From NCBI GenBank assembly GCA_037367405.1, contig JAZKJV010003127.1:248001-312000 (forward strand): 64,000 nucleotides of DNA. Direction: 5' to 3'. Numbering within the stretch: position 1 is the stretch's first letter; every line of letters begins with the position of its first letter. The translations under genes were made by a program, and so were the position numbers. Shown here in pieces: positions 36,240 through 49,125 of the stretch. Source of the stretch: Ottelia alismoides (taxonomy: Eukaryota; Streptophyta; Magnoliopsida; Alismatales; Hydrocharitaceae). The notes beneath the pieces were generated by a model. That model saw nothing but the letters and a program-made list of their open reading frames with translations. It did not search any database and was not told where the DNA came from.

Positions 36240-37600
36240 GCATCTCGCCAGATGCTCCCTCACGTCAGTCTTGATTGCCTTCTCAAGCAACATCTTGCTT
36301 CTGCTTCGCTTGCTCAGCTGCAACCACCGGACCACTGAAGCATGATGCCTCTGCCACCGCATCTCCCTAGATATGCCCGCCAGTGGACAACAACTGTTGG
36401 ATCAGGGGAAACGGTTTGTGGGCCTTCACATCACCATCTCCCCCCCCATCGTGCCTAGAGGCTTGGGACATCCGAGGATGCCTTGCTAGCCACATATAGG
36501 CTTGTATCCCCAAGCCTAAGCCTCCCCCAAGCCTTGGCCCATGCCTCGAGGCTTGGGCCCTTTGAAGTGCTCCTCGTCTGCCACATGAAGCCTTAGGTGC
36601 CACACCTTAGCCGCGGACCCGAGACTCTCAACCACCACCAATTGTAGGGTCGGTTCCCGAGCCTCTGCTTCCGTCTCCGAGCTTCTCGTGCCATGCGCAT
36701 CACATACGCGCAGTGGGAAAGTTGTAGAAGGACCCTACCTTCCTTCGCATTTGCATCCAGTTCCCTAGCGTCCAGCTGCATGTGTGGAGCATGTGCCTGC
36801 TCGGGCAATTTACATAAAAGCCCCATGTGGTTTTTCATATTTGCAAATAAGTCCCTCCAGGGACTTCTTTAAGAAAACTATTATTTTATTGTATTTTAGT
36901 CCCTGCTATCTCAATTTTAGCATATCTTTCTGATTTGAACTTTCATTTTTGCACATAATATGTCATTTTGAAGATTATTCAGTGCTCTATCTTATTATAT
37001 ATTTTTTAAATAGATCAGAGGCTTTTATCGATGATTATTATTTGAAGTTCACTATGATCTATGCACGTTGCATTTTGATCGATTTGTGCTATTTTACTTG
37101 AGGAAATTATTAATCTATTCTACAGAGACTCTATTGCAGGGATTCTAATTTGATTAATTATCTATTGATAATTGATCATTTATTTAAGGAATTAATCTTT
37201 GCAAGGGCATACTTGAGGAGGAGGAATTAATTCATATCCTTGATATTTTATTTGATTAATCCTTTAATTGTACTAGGGGACTTACATAATCAAAAGGCAT
37301 GCGCTTGAAAGCGTAAGTACCGAAGGAACAAGTGAATGTTGTCATTTCCTTGTCATTACTGTTAAATTAGTGCTTCCATTTTAAGTCTTTCCATGTAACA
37401 TTTATAATTGCAAATATTCGTACTTTCTTTGTAAAGTCCGTGCTCTCTTTGTAAAATTTGTGCCCCATTTGTAAGTTTATGTATGTAACATGTTATAATT
37501 GTATGATGAATTGAAAAGTAAAAAATAGTTAGTAATTTATCAATTATTTTTTAGAATATTGTTATTTGTAAAATCAATGAACCAGAATTTAAAGTATAAC
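36240..37600 (+). repeat. Right half of the interrupted Athila-like LTR
   Basis: A GC-rich block (36240-36800) is followed by GGGCAATTTACATAAAAGCC and TTGCAAATAAGTCCCTCC near 36804-36858, then an AT-rich tail. This repeats the order of the complete Athila LTRs. The right border is uncertain. Minus-strand ORFs at 36367-36838 have no domain. Confidence 0.4.
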
Positions 37601-38460
37601 AATATTTATGTAAAAACAACCTCCCACACTATAAATATAACCTATGTGCACACTCAAACCTTCATGCGAAAAGGTTTGATGGGTGAACGATCCAAATATT
37701 TGCTAGGATAGGTCCAACGATAGTGGATACATGACAAATCAAATCCTATGCAACTTGATTGTGGAATACTATAGAACACTACTAATTAAATATACAGAAA
37801 GGGACTGGAATTCCTTGGTTTGCTCCTTCTGTCTTAAAACAGAATTCTCAAAAGTCAAAAATCATGAAAATTGAATGCATAAACTTCTTGTTTCAATCAG
37901 GAGCATCAAATCAGAGTTAAAAACAAATCCAATCATAAAATTCTTACTCTGAAGCCCATTGTAAATTCAATCGAATGAGATGATTAAGAACAAAGGCTTG
38001 ATACCAACTAGAAGGTTGAAATAAAATGCAAGAAAATAAAGTCATGATTAGAAAATACTCTAAAAAAAAGAAAGGATACGAATATAAATGAGATCATCAA
38101 AGAAGAAAAACAGAATAATAAAAAGATAGAACACAATGGCTTTGTTGAGCCTTGGATGAAGCTCGCGACGAGGGAGAGGCACATCGGTCTACCTTGATAA
38201 ATCCATGTTGTTAACCACGCAAACTGCGGTGGAGCTCGACTTTCTCAACCCATCGTGCTTCTGTCGTCGCGACAGGATGGTCGAGATCTGCATGTCGCTG
38301 TTGTCTTTGGTTGTCATCTAATCCCCCGTCGACCATCGGCTCGTTACGCGACCGACCGTTCGCCTCCACCAATATGGTTGCCACCGTTATTGAGAGAGAG
38401 AGAGAGAGGAGGGAGGAAGAGGAGATAAATTATGTTTTGAAGTTGTCACATTCTATATTT
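37601..38460 (-). repeat. Possible old copia LTR with primer site
   Basis: The minus strand reads TTGGTATCAAGCC at 37996-38008, close to the initiator-Met primer site of copia elements (TGGTATCAGAGC). Immediately to its right is LTR-like sequence: AT-rich, then GC-rich (38150-38390), ending at a GA repeat (38395-38409). No partner LTR was found, so the call is tentative. Confidence 0.3.
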
Positions 38461-38924
38461 AAAATGTGATACAAAGATAATAAGTTTTCTCAACATTAAA
38501 ATAATGAATTTAATATGTAATCAATTTCAACCATGAGATTAATAATGAAAGGATGAGATTGAGGGCTCACCATGGAAATAGTGAGACCCCACCTCATTTG
38601 AATATGGAAATTATCCAATTAACCTTGTGCCATTAGGGATGAGATGAGCCTCCAATTCCATCTATCATATTTCAATCCTGAAAAAATGGTAATCATATTG
38701 TAATGGAAAGAAAATAAATTTGGAAATTATAAGCATTTCTAAAAATAGTATACATTTATGAAAAGAGGAAGGCGTCGGAAAACAATTCTAAATGCTATTG
38801 AACTGGGATCAAATATTATTGAGGAATTATTGCGAAATATTAAACCTTTTTTAAGAATTACTAATGAAATAAAGAGAAATTAGACTCAAAGAATAAATGA
38901 AGTTATAAGTTAATGGTAACTTCA

Positions 38925-39260
38925 TATAAGTTATTATAGGTATATTATCAATTAGTGAAGCGTTGATATATATTACCGAAGTTGTTTACAGAGTTACTTT
39001 GCTAAAGCAATGATATCACATTTACTTATAACTTCACATAAGTTACTAAAGCTGTGAAATCACTTACTAAGCAATCTATAGAGTTCGTATTGCTTGTAAC
39101 TTCATATAAGTTAATAAAGCTATGACACCACTTACTAATGCTTGGATATATATTACGAAAGCTACCTATAGAATTCATGTTATTTAATATATACATTACT
39201 AAAGCTATAATATCTCTATGTGAAGCTTGTATTTTTATTATTGAAGTTGTTGGAGATCAT
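38925..39260. repeat. Degenerate AT-rich repeat around TAACTTCATATAAGTTA
   Basis: The phrase TAACTTCATATAAGTTA or TAACTTCACATAAGTTA recurs near 38930, 39028 and 39100, each followed by versions of CTAAAGCTATGA...CACTTACTAA. Spacing is irregular (about 98 and 72 bp). Confidence 0.5.
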
Positions 39261-39327
39261 TTACTGATGAAGCATGCTCATCCCATCTCTAAATGACACA
39301 TGTCCCATCGGATAATCATATCTATAA

Positions 39328-40366
39328 AGAGACGGGGGCAAGAAATATGTGCTCATGGCCACACACCATTATGTGCTCACTAAATTTTAAACGCCAAAGT
39401 CCTAATGCGAACACAATCCAACATTAATAAATAATCAACAACTTTGATGAAATGGATACAACATCACTCGATGGTTGGATTATATAATTCCAAATGACTT
39501 GAAATTTTAATAAAATATGTATTTTATAGTGTAAATTAAGATACATGGCTTTGATTTATCTTTTAATTTTAAAATATCCATTTTATTTATGTGAGAACAC
39601 ATACTTTTGTGTACCATGGGTACACTTTCTTTTTTTTCTCATATATATGCAAAAATAAATTGCAATCTTGACATTCATTATACAAAAAACATTACAAATT
39701 TTACAAATAATAATGCTTAATTTACCTAAACTATTGTATGCGAACATAAGAAAAAACTCATTGTCGAATTCACCAAACTAAAAAGAGATTATAAAAAAAT
39801 ACGTTAGGTTTACAAAAATAGACACTAGTCCAATTTGTTGGGAGCATATTGAAAATCAATCAATAAAAGTATTCACAAAAATTACCAAAATTAAATGAGT
39901 GCAAAATAGTAATTCACGTAATCAAATTAATCCAAATTCAAAGTAAAATACAATGATTGACATGTCCTTTTGCGTAAGGTGCCATTAGATCGAGATCCAT
40001 GCTCTCATTTATGATTCACTATAGAAATGATGAAATCCCACCTCATTTGAAAGGTGTCCCTATGTATATTTATATATAAATAAGGAAAATGTACCAATGA
40101 GCATACCCATTTGTGTGTTCCTATGTATAAATGTGAACTTTTTTAATAAAAAATAAATCAAATCTATGATCTTGATTTATATTATAGAATAAAATGTCAA
40201 AATTTGAACTCATTTGGAGCTCTATAACTCGTCTATTGAGCACCGTTGAATTCATTCATTTTTATGACAATCATTGATTGATTATTATTGTTGGAATGTG
40301 TTCATACTAGGACTTGAATATTTAAAACTTAATGGGTACATACTCCTTCTCCTTGCCGTTTCTATA
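39328..40366. mobile_element. Fold-back (long-TIR) transposon remnant
   Basis: Bases about 39335-39605 are the imperfect reverse complement of about 40090-40360. The left side has AAACGCCAAAGTCCTAATG and the right side has CATACTAGGACTTGAATATT. The outer tips GAGACGGGGGCAAG and CTTGCCGTTTCT also pair. No transposase is visible. The family could be Mutator-like or another fold-back type. Confidence 0.55.
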
Positions 40367-40369
40367 TAT

Positions 40370-41122
40370 ATGTATGTATATATGTATATATAAACATATA
40401 TGAGGGATGATCCTATGAGAGCACGAGCTTTTGAGAGTAATTAAGATGGTCCGTTGGATCACACTTTACATCAACGGTCATGATTAAACCATTAACCTAC
40501 CTTTCCCCTTACAACACCAGAACCTTTGTATCCTCCCCTTTGTTCCCTTCCATCAACCTTCCCCAACAAAAGGTCTTCTCCAAATGGCACTCACGGCTCC
40601 AACAATCTCCCTCCACACTCCCACCTTTCCATCAATGACATTAGCGACTCCATTATCCTCCTCACACTGGCTGGATCTGCATCCCTAGGACTACGTCCAC
40701 AGCTCCTAGGTCCTACTCGTCTCGTTGGTCCGCAATCTATTGGATGGGTGTCCCTCTCCTCCCACTCGATGCATGCTCACAACAACACAATTCAATCTTA
40801 TTGTGGGTGGGACATTTTCCTCCTTTCAAACTCTCTCACACTCCTACAACACCACCCTCTGTCCTACACAACTCCCTAAAAAATAAAGGTTTTTTGTGAG
40901 ATCAAGAGAAAGTAACATATATTTAGGTAAATCAGTACATACACTTGCACTAACCATGCATGAAGTATAAAGTGATTGGAAATTTCTTAGGCCATGTTCA
41001 TTTGAAGAATAAGAGAAGGGGTCAATTCCCCTTCTGACACGGTTCTAAAGAGTACAACTATTCCAATATGCATCCCATTATTCCACCTAATTCTACCATT
41101 ATTCCTATCTTTATTCCACCAT
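40370..41122. other. Spacer without recognised gene
   Basis: TA-rich microsatellite at 40371-40400, then mixed sequence. The 117-codon ORF at 40526-40879 is Ser/Pro/Leu-rich, has no known motif and is not supported as a gene. Confidence 0.4.
41118..41122. repeat. Target-site duplication, left copy (copia element)
   Basis: ACCAT here and ACCTT at 51728-51732 flank the element, one mismatch. Confidence 0.6.
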
Positions 41123-42146
41123 TGTTGGACATGCGAGCCCACGGCGAGCCATTATGCAATAAATGTTATTGCACATAGCATTCCCTGATCTGAAATGAAG
41201 AATAAATAATTTGCATAATATGTCCCTTAGTACAATTAGGGTTATGTACCATGGTTATCTTAATGATCATACATCTGTTGATTCAATTATTGAATCATAA
41301 TGGCTGGTGCTTGGATAAATATCTAAAGAGTTAGATTCAGGACTCATCAAGCATCGTCAAATGATTATTAAGATATGATCTCCAGTCTGAGTAGGAGATG
41401 GCAATCATTTCTCATATAGGCTGATATCTGACCGACCTCTTGATGCAGGTCCTCTGCATAGGAATAGAGATTCGGAGGTGTCAGATTAGTTAGGTCAAAG
41501 AGTTGAGTTAACGAGATCGAGATAACCAAAGTCCTATATCGTATGCTGTCACGGTATAGGCACGCATCCTCTGACCAGAGACAGATGTGTTACTATATGT
41601 TTGAGTATATACATTTCGCAGACCAATAGGTTGATGACCTAACCAAGGTCTATACACCGGTGCGTTGGTGTGCATGCAAGGGAATATGAGTAATACGATC
41701 TCTCAAAGAGATCATACAGGTGCAATACTGAACCGGAAGACATGAGCTCACTCATGAGATATTGGGAAGAATCAAATTTCGTGCACGGTCGTCTTGCTTT
41801 GGAAGCTTGACTGAATTTGTAGGTTTGATACATACTTTTGGAAAGTATATGATCAAGACGTAGGTATGATATATGCTATTGGAAAGTATATGATTGATAC
41901 CAAATCTCAATGATCAAATGAGAAACTTACTGATAAAACCCTGAAGTAGACAGTACAAAGTTGATCTAATACTTTAAGTTTATTCTGGGTCTTCCAGTAT
42001 GCAGGATGTACAGGTGTTGGGAATACCTGGGGGTGATGTGATCATAAACGATTGTATAACCATGACGCTACCTTTCCTAGGGAGTGATGAAACTGGTCTG
42101 GATTTTAGTAACTCTTCTCAGTAGAGAAGTAATCTGATCTTGGTCC

Positions 42147-42790
42147 AAATGTTGGACATTGATTTGCATGTGATTCAGATGCAATGCGAAGATTAGATTT
42201 GCGATCTTGATTTAATCGAGCATCTATGGGAGGCCTGAGATCTGGATTTGAGATGTGATCTCAATATCCAAGTCACTATACATGGAACAATACAATCGCC
42301 CTGTCCTTATCTCCAAGTATCCGCGGAGAAAGCGCATTATCCCTTGAAAGAGTTCATGGATAATTTCATTGTTGATATAAGTATCCAAGCATCGAGAAAA
42401 TTGATAACTAAATGTCATTTAATTATCATGGATAATATGAATTTGATTCATATTATAAGGAGGGATATCTAAGATAATTAAATGTGATTTAATTATCAAA
42501 AATGTGAATAATGTGAATGTGATTCAAATTATTTTGGCACATGAGAATAGAGATCCAAGATGATTAAATATGATTTAATTATAATGGATATGAATAATAT
42601 GGATAGTACTATCCATATTAATCATATATATTATAAATGCGATTTATAATATATAAGAGAGAGATTTTTGTGATTTATATTTTTAATTAATTATTGATGT
42701 GAATTGGATTCACATTGTATGTTTAATTAAAATATAATTTACATTTGATTTGGGATGTGAATGTGATTCACATTTTTTCAATGGCATGAG
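42147..42790. repeat. Ladder of inverted repeats with AAT-NNG-ATT core
   Basis: Successive stem-loops with 3-nt spacers: TTGAGAT around GTG (42247), GATAACTAAAT around GTC (42403), ATAATATGAAT around TTG (42432), GATAATTAAAT around GTG (42473), AATAATGTGAAT around GTG (about 42509), TGATTAAAT around ATG (42561), ATATATTATAAAT around GCG (42626), ATGTGAAT around TGG (42697) and ATGTGAAT around GTG (42754). A spacer-free perfect palindrome with half ATATGGATAGT is at 42598-42619. Several are perfect over 11-13 bp. Confidence 0.85.
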
Positions 42791-42882
42791 TGCAATATTT
42801 CACAAGATAATTATGAATTATTTTTGTGAAATAATTTACAACAATTGTTGTTGTAAATCCTAGAGATATCATGAGATAAAGT

Positions 42883-42936
42883 ATCTCATGAGATAATGAG
42901 ATCTCATGAGATAATGAGATCTCATGAGATGTTGGT
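42883..42936. repeat. 18-bp tandem repeat of a 12-bp palindrome
   Basis: ATCTCATGAGAT at 42883, 42901 and 42919, separated by AATGAG. The same repeat occurs in the 3' LTR near 50877-50930, with one CACGAG variant. Confidence 0.9.
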
Positions 42937-43149
42937 AGCCATCCCCCTTTTTTAGGGGATATGGTTTATCTCCTCATTATCTCCAAGGATAATTGATTGA
43001 TTTAATTTGAATTTAAATATATTGATTTATTAATATATATTAAATTAAATTAATTGTTGTTGTGTTTTTACAACAAGATCATAGCCATTGAAAGAAACAC
43101 AAATCAATCTCAACAATTCATTGTGTGTTGTCCATGGACTCCCAAAACC

Positions 43150-43156
43150 TATATAA
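43150..43156 (+). promoter_or_regulatory. TATA box of the copia LTR
   Basis: TATATAA in the context AAACCTATATAAGAAGAGG. The same sequence is at 51150-51156. The CT repeat about 50 bp further down marks the start of the transcribed part. Confidence 0.65.
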
Positions 43157-43734
43157 GAAGAGGCATGCCTTGCTCTTTGATTTACACCGACTCGATGTGT
43201 CTCTCTCTCTCTCTCTCTTATTCTCTATACACGTCCTCTCTCTTTCTCTCTCATGGCCGTCCACCATGGATGCCCTAGAGGGGTTCTTCATCGTTACAGC
43301 ATCGTCGTTATGATGTCCAATCATTTTCTCATGGATCTTCGTATCCTTCGGTGAGCTTCACTCATGAAGAAGACGTTGGATCTCGTGTGTCGAGATCAGG
43401 AGATTCGCCGCTTGGATCATCAACATAGATTGCGAGAAGCACACGATTCATCCCCGCGCTCGTAAGCGTCTCCTCCGTCGGATCGGACTTGAGACAGGAG
43501 GTCTCTTCGTTTAGAGACTCGATCGCAACCACGCTTCAAGAGGTAATCCAATTACTTGTTTGTGGTTTAGATGAGATGATCCGAGAAGTGTTCTTGGATC
43601 ATGTGGTTTCATCACATAATTTTTTTTAATTTCCGCTGCATCGAACAACTAGTGCGACTAGTCGCTCCCGATCACATTCGATGCGATCACACGCTTCTGT
43701 GATGTGCTTGAGGATTTTTCTCATATCCTTCAAA

Positions 43735-43750
43735 TGGTATCAGAGCCGGG
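43735..43750 (+). promoter_or_regulatory. Primer-binding site, initiator tRNA-Met
   Basis: TGGTATCAGAGCCGGG two bases after the LTR is the standard copia minus-strand primer site. Confidence 0.92.
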
Positions 43751-46700
43751 TTGACGAAGGTTTCCGATTAGATCCATGAACCTATGAAGATTTTGGCTCG
43801 TTTGGGTTCGTGAAAATTTTAGCATTTCAATTTTCGCAGCCTGTCTTGTGATAAAATTTCGGCCCTGTTTAAAATGTTTAAACATAAAATTTTAAATTGG
43901 ATGATATTTCCCATTAATTTAGAAAATAGTAGGATTTGAGTTTGCATGATTTGTATTCCGATAACTCAATATATGATGTTTTTAATAACCATATATCCAC
44001 TGTTTAGGGGATGGCGATTAGAGACGTAATTAAGATGTTAATTATGATTTTAAAACGCCTAGAAATGCTTGTTTATCACATGGTTTCATTTTTAAATCAA
44101 GTTATCAATCTCTGGAAATTGATTTTGCTTAATTTGGATTTAAAATGAATGAGATATGCTATTTTTAGTTAGTGAGGGTCACTGTTGGAAATTGCATGAT
44201 TATCCAAAACCTTGTGATAGTCATTTAAATAAATTGATGAAAATTAATTGTTAATTTTCTGAAATGATTATTAATAAATATTTGTTAAATATTTAAAGAT
44301 GATAATTGTTTCCTTGAATGACATTTTACTAAACAAAATGATAAGATAGTTGATCTTGATCATAATTGGTTGATATGAAATCATCAACAAACATTGCTTT
44401 CATGCAAAACCCTAGTTTATCCTACAATAGTTGTAGGACAACTTTTACATGCAAAACCCTATTGCTTGAATAGGATTGGGGATTTGTTTAGTAAATCTCC
44501 TTATTATATTATCAAAATGATTTTGATGAATATTATATGGTATAATTTCGGTTGAAAAACCGATGAGCATCTCAAAGTACATAATGATCTATCTGGCATT
44601 ATCCTCTCCTGAGGTGGATATGACGACTAGTTGGAGAGCATTGGGGTAGCGGGTTGCAACGTATGTGGCCCGTTCTACTCTCGTTGGTATTGGCCATGAC
44701 AGAGGGTAGGGACTCCATAATGCCGGAGAAGTCAAAGTGTATTTTTCTAATTATTAAAAATCGAATAATACGTACTTTGAGATTATACCTACTATTCAAG
44801 TAATAATCAAGTTTGTTGATTGGAAATTGGATTGATAATTAATTTAATATGATTAAATTGATTATATCCAATTAAAAGCACTCTGTTATGAATAGATGTG
44901 TTATTTCCCTTCGAAGAATTGATCATAATGAATGTGATTCATAATGATTAATTAGAATTTGAATATGATATGGAGGATCATATAAGTGACATCCACGGTC
45001 TCCCGTCAAGGCGAAGGGTTCCATCTCCAAAGAAGTATGTCGGAGATGCCTATCCGAAGTGACAGATCCTGCATACAAGCCATTTGGATCAGGTTCTTCG
45101 CTTCTCGAAAGAGTAAGACAGTATACGTAGTGACCTCAATATCGGGTCCTCATATTATTGGGGTGATATTGGATTGCGTATAGCGAGTATTAAGCCTGTT
45201 GATGGTTGGTTCAATTAATGACGGGTCAACATCACCTTAGGGGTGGTGGGCTCGGGTGTTAAAGACCGAATTGGGAGATGCAAGTTGGACTTGCAAGGAG
45301 GAATGTGTTTCTGCTTCTTTTTATCTAAGTTACAGGTTCTCATATTATTGGGATGTAACAAAGATAAGGAAGGAGATCCCAGATCTTTCTTGAGATATAA
45401 TGGTAAGTATATCTCTTACATTGAAAGTGATTAAGGGAATGAACTTTCAGTGTTGACAAGGCAAGACAACTTTGATATAAAAATTCCTAAATCAAAGTAA
45501 AATATGTATATATATATATACACTTGTGCAAATTTCTTATTTCAGATAATCCTTCATTAAACCCACTCAATGTTATACTCAATAATAACCAGTAAAATAT
45601 CGTAGATTGGACTCATGATCCAGATATTGTACGTGCAGTTGGACACATAATGTATGTGGTTGAAATGTGCAAGTTTCCTCAACATAATGAGGAATGACAA
45701 TTAAATAAGACAATAAGACATCACCTTAGGGTTCGTATGTCTCTATAGTCTTGATCTTTCATCGAGTGTACTTTGGAAGTAACATGTCGACGGTGATCTT
45801 AATTTTTGAATATCTTTATAAAATCAAAGAAGATGTTTTGGCATACATATGTGCTCTTGACATTTATCATGAATGACATGGTTCACTGCATTATGCATAA
45901 TGGTAGCTCGAATGAGATGATGTATTCAAAATGTTTGAACACCTACCTGAACTAATGTTTTAAGAGTCTAGATGGATGTGGAAATGATGAATGTCATCAT
46001 TCTACGGTCTATACTCAAGTCATTCATGAAGCTTCATAATATTCATATTATATGAATTTAATGAAGCATGTATAAATGTTGAAATGCTCTTACATGGAAT
46101 TCTTTTGAATTTAACATAAGAGATCCTTAGTCTTAAGCAATGGTTGTTTATAGATAAAGGGAGTGCAGTGGAAGCATGGGTTGGACCCAAGATGAGAAGG
46201 ATAGTCAAAGAATTGATTGTACTTCTATGACTTCCATATGTTGGATGAATGCGAATACTGCAATAAGTTGATGTGTTGATAGTATGACTATCAAGTCTGT
46301 CTAAAATCCTTAGTGAAGGACTCAGATAGAGCATCAGAATAATCTACATATAATCATTGAGATTGACTTGCTTATTTGATAAGATTAATTCTAATAATTG
46401 TATCTCAATCTTCTAATGACACTTGCAATTGGTTACATATGTTTTAGAAGACTAGAAACTTGATCTTAAGGTTTAATAGTCATCTACATGGATATTGATG
46501 TAATTGTTGCAGCAATCTCTATTGGATATATAGACATCATATTCTCAATGGGAGAGCCCTTAGTCTTAGAGAATGTCTCTATGACCTAGATATTAGAATA
46601 CACTCATTGTTTGTTTCCAAATGTTGGAAATAAACATGCATTCTGAGATAGAACTATCATAAAAAGGTTATATTTCATATAATAATCTAACATCTAGTGG
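43751..46700 (+). pseudogene. Copia leader and decayed gag
   Basis: Bases 43751 to about 45900 look like untranslated leader with no usable frame. Around 45900-46150 fragments suggest the gag helix-rich segment, but stops occur every few codons, so the gag call is by position in the element. Confidence 0.4.
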
Positions 46701-47300
46701 ACTCCACAAAATTAGAAAATTAATGAATGGTTCATTAAGATTTCTAATTCTGAAAATTAAACCTTAACAGATCAATAGGAGGATGAAGATCATTTGACAA
46801 TGATCCGGCATCGAGTCTTGAACTTATATCTATTGACATGATCAATAGACTAGTGAGGTATTGAACTTTAGATTGTCTGAAGGTTCAAATCTTACATACT
46901 TGTGAATATTGTATTCAAAGTAAATATGTTCAATACACTCTTCTTTGGGAATAGTGTAAGATGCCAGGGTATTCATGATCTTATACATATTGATATATGT
47001 TGATCATCTGTATCATAATAAACATTGATGATATGTGATATCATTCGATGATTATTTGTGATATGAGATTTATTATATTCACCTAAGGAACCTTTGAAAT
47101 GTTCAAAGATTTCACAATTTTGGTTTGGAACCAAAGTATGAAGAAATATGAAATGAATTTGATCTAACCTAGGTAGATTGTACCTGTTAGATAAAATTCA
47201 AAGAATACGTATGGAGATACGAATATAATTTCTACCTCACTCCTCCTGATAAACTTGAACTCAATAGAGTTGCAGGGAGATACAACTGGATCATGTGTGA
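46701..47300 (+). pseudogene. Decayed copia integrase (zinc-binding and core fragments)
   Basis: Short fragments in shifting frames match copia integrase: IDMINRLVR followed by CEYCIQSK (the His-His-Cys-Cys segment), then a segment with LIHID and PKEPLKCSKISQF. It would join element DNA to the chromosome, and no intact frame remains. Confidence 0.6.
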
Positions 47301-47539
47301 CATGATATGATCAATGATGTTTTTTAGCATAATTACCTCTTAGTTTCAAGGTATATATGTAGTAGAGACTACATTATATATCCTTAGTAAGATTCCATGC
47401 AAGTAAGCTTGAATTGAGCACTAGAGAGTGCTACTTCATTAGGAATATAAAGGATGGTATTGGATACCTACTTTATGACCTTGAGATTCTTAAAAGATAT
47501 CATCTTTGGGAATGTGATTCTTAGAGGATTGAGACTCTT

Positions 47540-48270
47540 GAGAATCAAGATGAAAATGAAGTGAAGGAACTCATTGAATCTTGAGAAGATAATGAGGCTC
47601 TTGAAATCGGGAACTAAAAGGACAATTAAAGATGAAACACTAATACCTCTTCAAATGAGTTTGAGGATGTATTCCATGTGTCAGTTAAGTCTGACAATGA
47701 TCAGACTTCATGTGATGAAGTTCATGAGGATCATGACATGGAAAGATGGATTTTAGCAATAACGACTTCATATGCAAGTGTTGTATATGGACCCTCGAGG
47801 ATCCACCTATAAGGGTTAGACCCATTAAGGTGTAAATGGATCTTCAAGAGAAAGGGAACTTGATGAGAAGGTAGAGACCTTCAAAGCTCGGTTCGTAGCC
47901 ATGAGCTACACACTGGAAGAGAGGACATTGCTTACGATGAGACTTGCTTTTTGGTGACCATGCTTAGACCCATCAGAATATTGCTAACTATAGCTACACA
48001 ACTTGACTTTGACATCTTCGAGATGGAAGTCAAGGTTGTATTCCTTTATGAATACCTCTCCAAGGATATTCATAAGTCGTAGCCCCAGGGCTTCATGGTT
48101 GAGGAAAGCAAGGTGTGCAAGTTGAATAACTCCACTTATGGACTCAAATAAGCTTCTTGTAGCTGGAACATAAGATTTGATGAAATTATAAACGTTATGA
48201 TTTCAGATAGAATCTTGATGAACCATGTGAAGCTTAGTGGGAGTGCTATTGTGTTCATCGTGCTAAATGT
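47540..48270 (+). pseudogene. Decayed copia reverse transcriptase
   Basis: Recognisable copia RT pieces include CKWIFKRKRELDEKVETFKA near 47834-47893, PQGFMVEESKVCKLNNSTYG near 48082-48141, and ASCSWNIRFDE near 48150-48183, separated by stops and frameshifts. The catalytic YVDD region is read near 48255 as a corrupted VLNVDNI. Confidence 0.8.
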
Positions 48271-49115
48271 AGATAATATACTAATCATTTAGAATGATAT
48301 AAGGATGATGATAAGTATTTTATGATCTGGCTATTTCATACTTTGAGATATGATCTCAAGTATACCTCTTAGATCTTAGTTCTGAAGTTGTTCAGAAGCA
48401 AAAAAAAGAGAGAGAATTGGGACTGTCACATTTGTAGTACACCTTGGACATATTCTATTCTTAGAAATTCCAAGAAAGGTTTCCATCCCTTAGGATATGG
48501 TAGTTACCTATCTAAAGGGATACTACCTCAAAGAGTTGAGGAAATGAATGCTAGAACTACTTGCACTTGTGCACCAGTTACGAGAAGCTAAGTGTATGCT
48601 AGATGTGTACAAAAGCCCTATATCTTCCGTGCAGTGGGAATAGTAAAGTGTTGCTAATCCTACTATGGAGAGAAAACACTTGATTGTAGTAATAACAAAA
48701 TCTTCATAGATGACAAGATTTTTTGAGATAGTGATCTCAAAGTCTTATCTTCAAAATCTTAAGACTTTATAGATAGAAATCTAAAAGGTCTTAATTGTGG
48801 ATACCTAAGAGATAGTGATCTCCAGGAATAAGGGTATTCTGATAATGATTACGGAAATACTGGTTATAATAATTACTGAGCTGTAGTGTCAAGGACACTA
48901 TAACTAACAAGATTGAGTATTGGTTGCATAAGATGCAACATTCGCATTAGATGCGAGCACTGTTACTGGGGATATGCAAGTGTCGTAAAAGGACTTGGCA
49001 TAGTCTCGCTGGAACAGAGTGACTGATCAGTTTACCTAGCTATTTTTCTAAATAGCCTATGATTGTCACATGAGTGTGGGTTTAAATGATTTGCCCATTA
49101 ATGGCTCTTTGGGCT
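48271..49115 (+). pseudogene. Decayed copia RNase H region
   Basis: This lies between RT and the polypurine tract, the place of RNase H in copia elements. The short frame at 48388-48591 is the longest left. No catalytic motif can be placed confidently. Confidence 0.4.
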
Positions 49116-49125
49116 AGTGGGAGAT
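49116..49125 (+). promoter_or_regulatory. Polypurine tract of the copia element
   Basis: AGTGGGAGAT directly precedes the 3' LTR, a common copia form (GTGGGAGATTGTTGG). Confidence 0.85.

Larger units (their letters stand above)
41123..43732 (+). repeat. 5' LTR of the copia element
   Basis: Starts TGTTGGACATGCGAG and ends ATATCCTTCA. U3 contains the inverted-repeat ladder (42147-42790) and three 18-bp repeats built on ATCTCATGAGAT (42883-42936). TATATAA is at 43150-43156, followed by a CT repeat at 43201-43219. The predicted ORFs inside it have no domain. Confidence 0.92.

Noticed and set aside
37996..38008. Firm call of a second full copia element from the primer-like TTGGTATCAAGCC
   Set aside because: No clear LTR ends or partner LTR could be found, so it is kept only as a low-confidence feature.
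38925..39045. Resemblance of TAACTTCATATAAGTTAT to a loxP arm
   Set aside because: The 8-bp spacer and the second exact arm are missing, and the phrase belongs to an AT-rich degenerate repeat. No recombinase is present.
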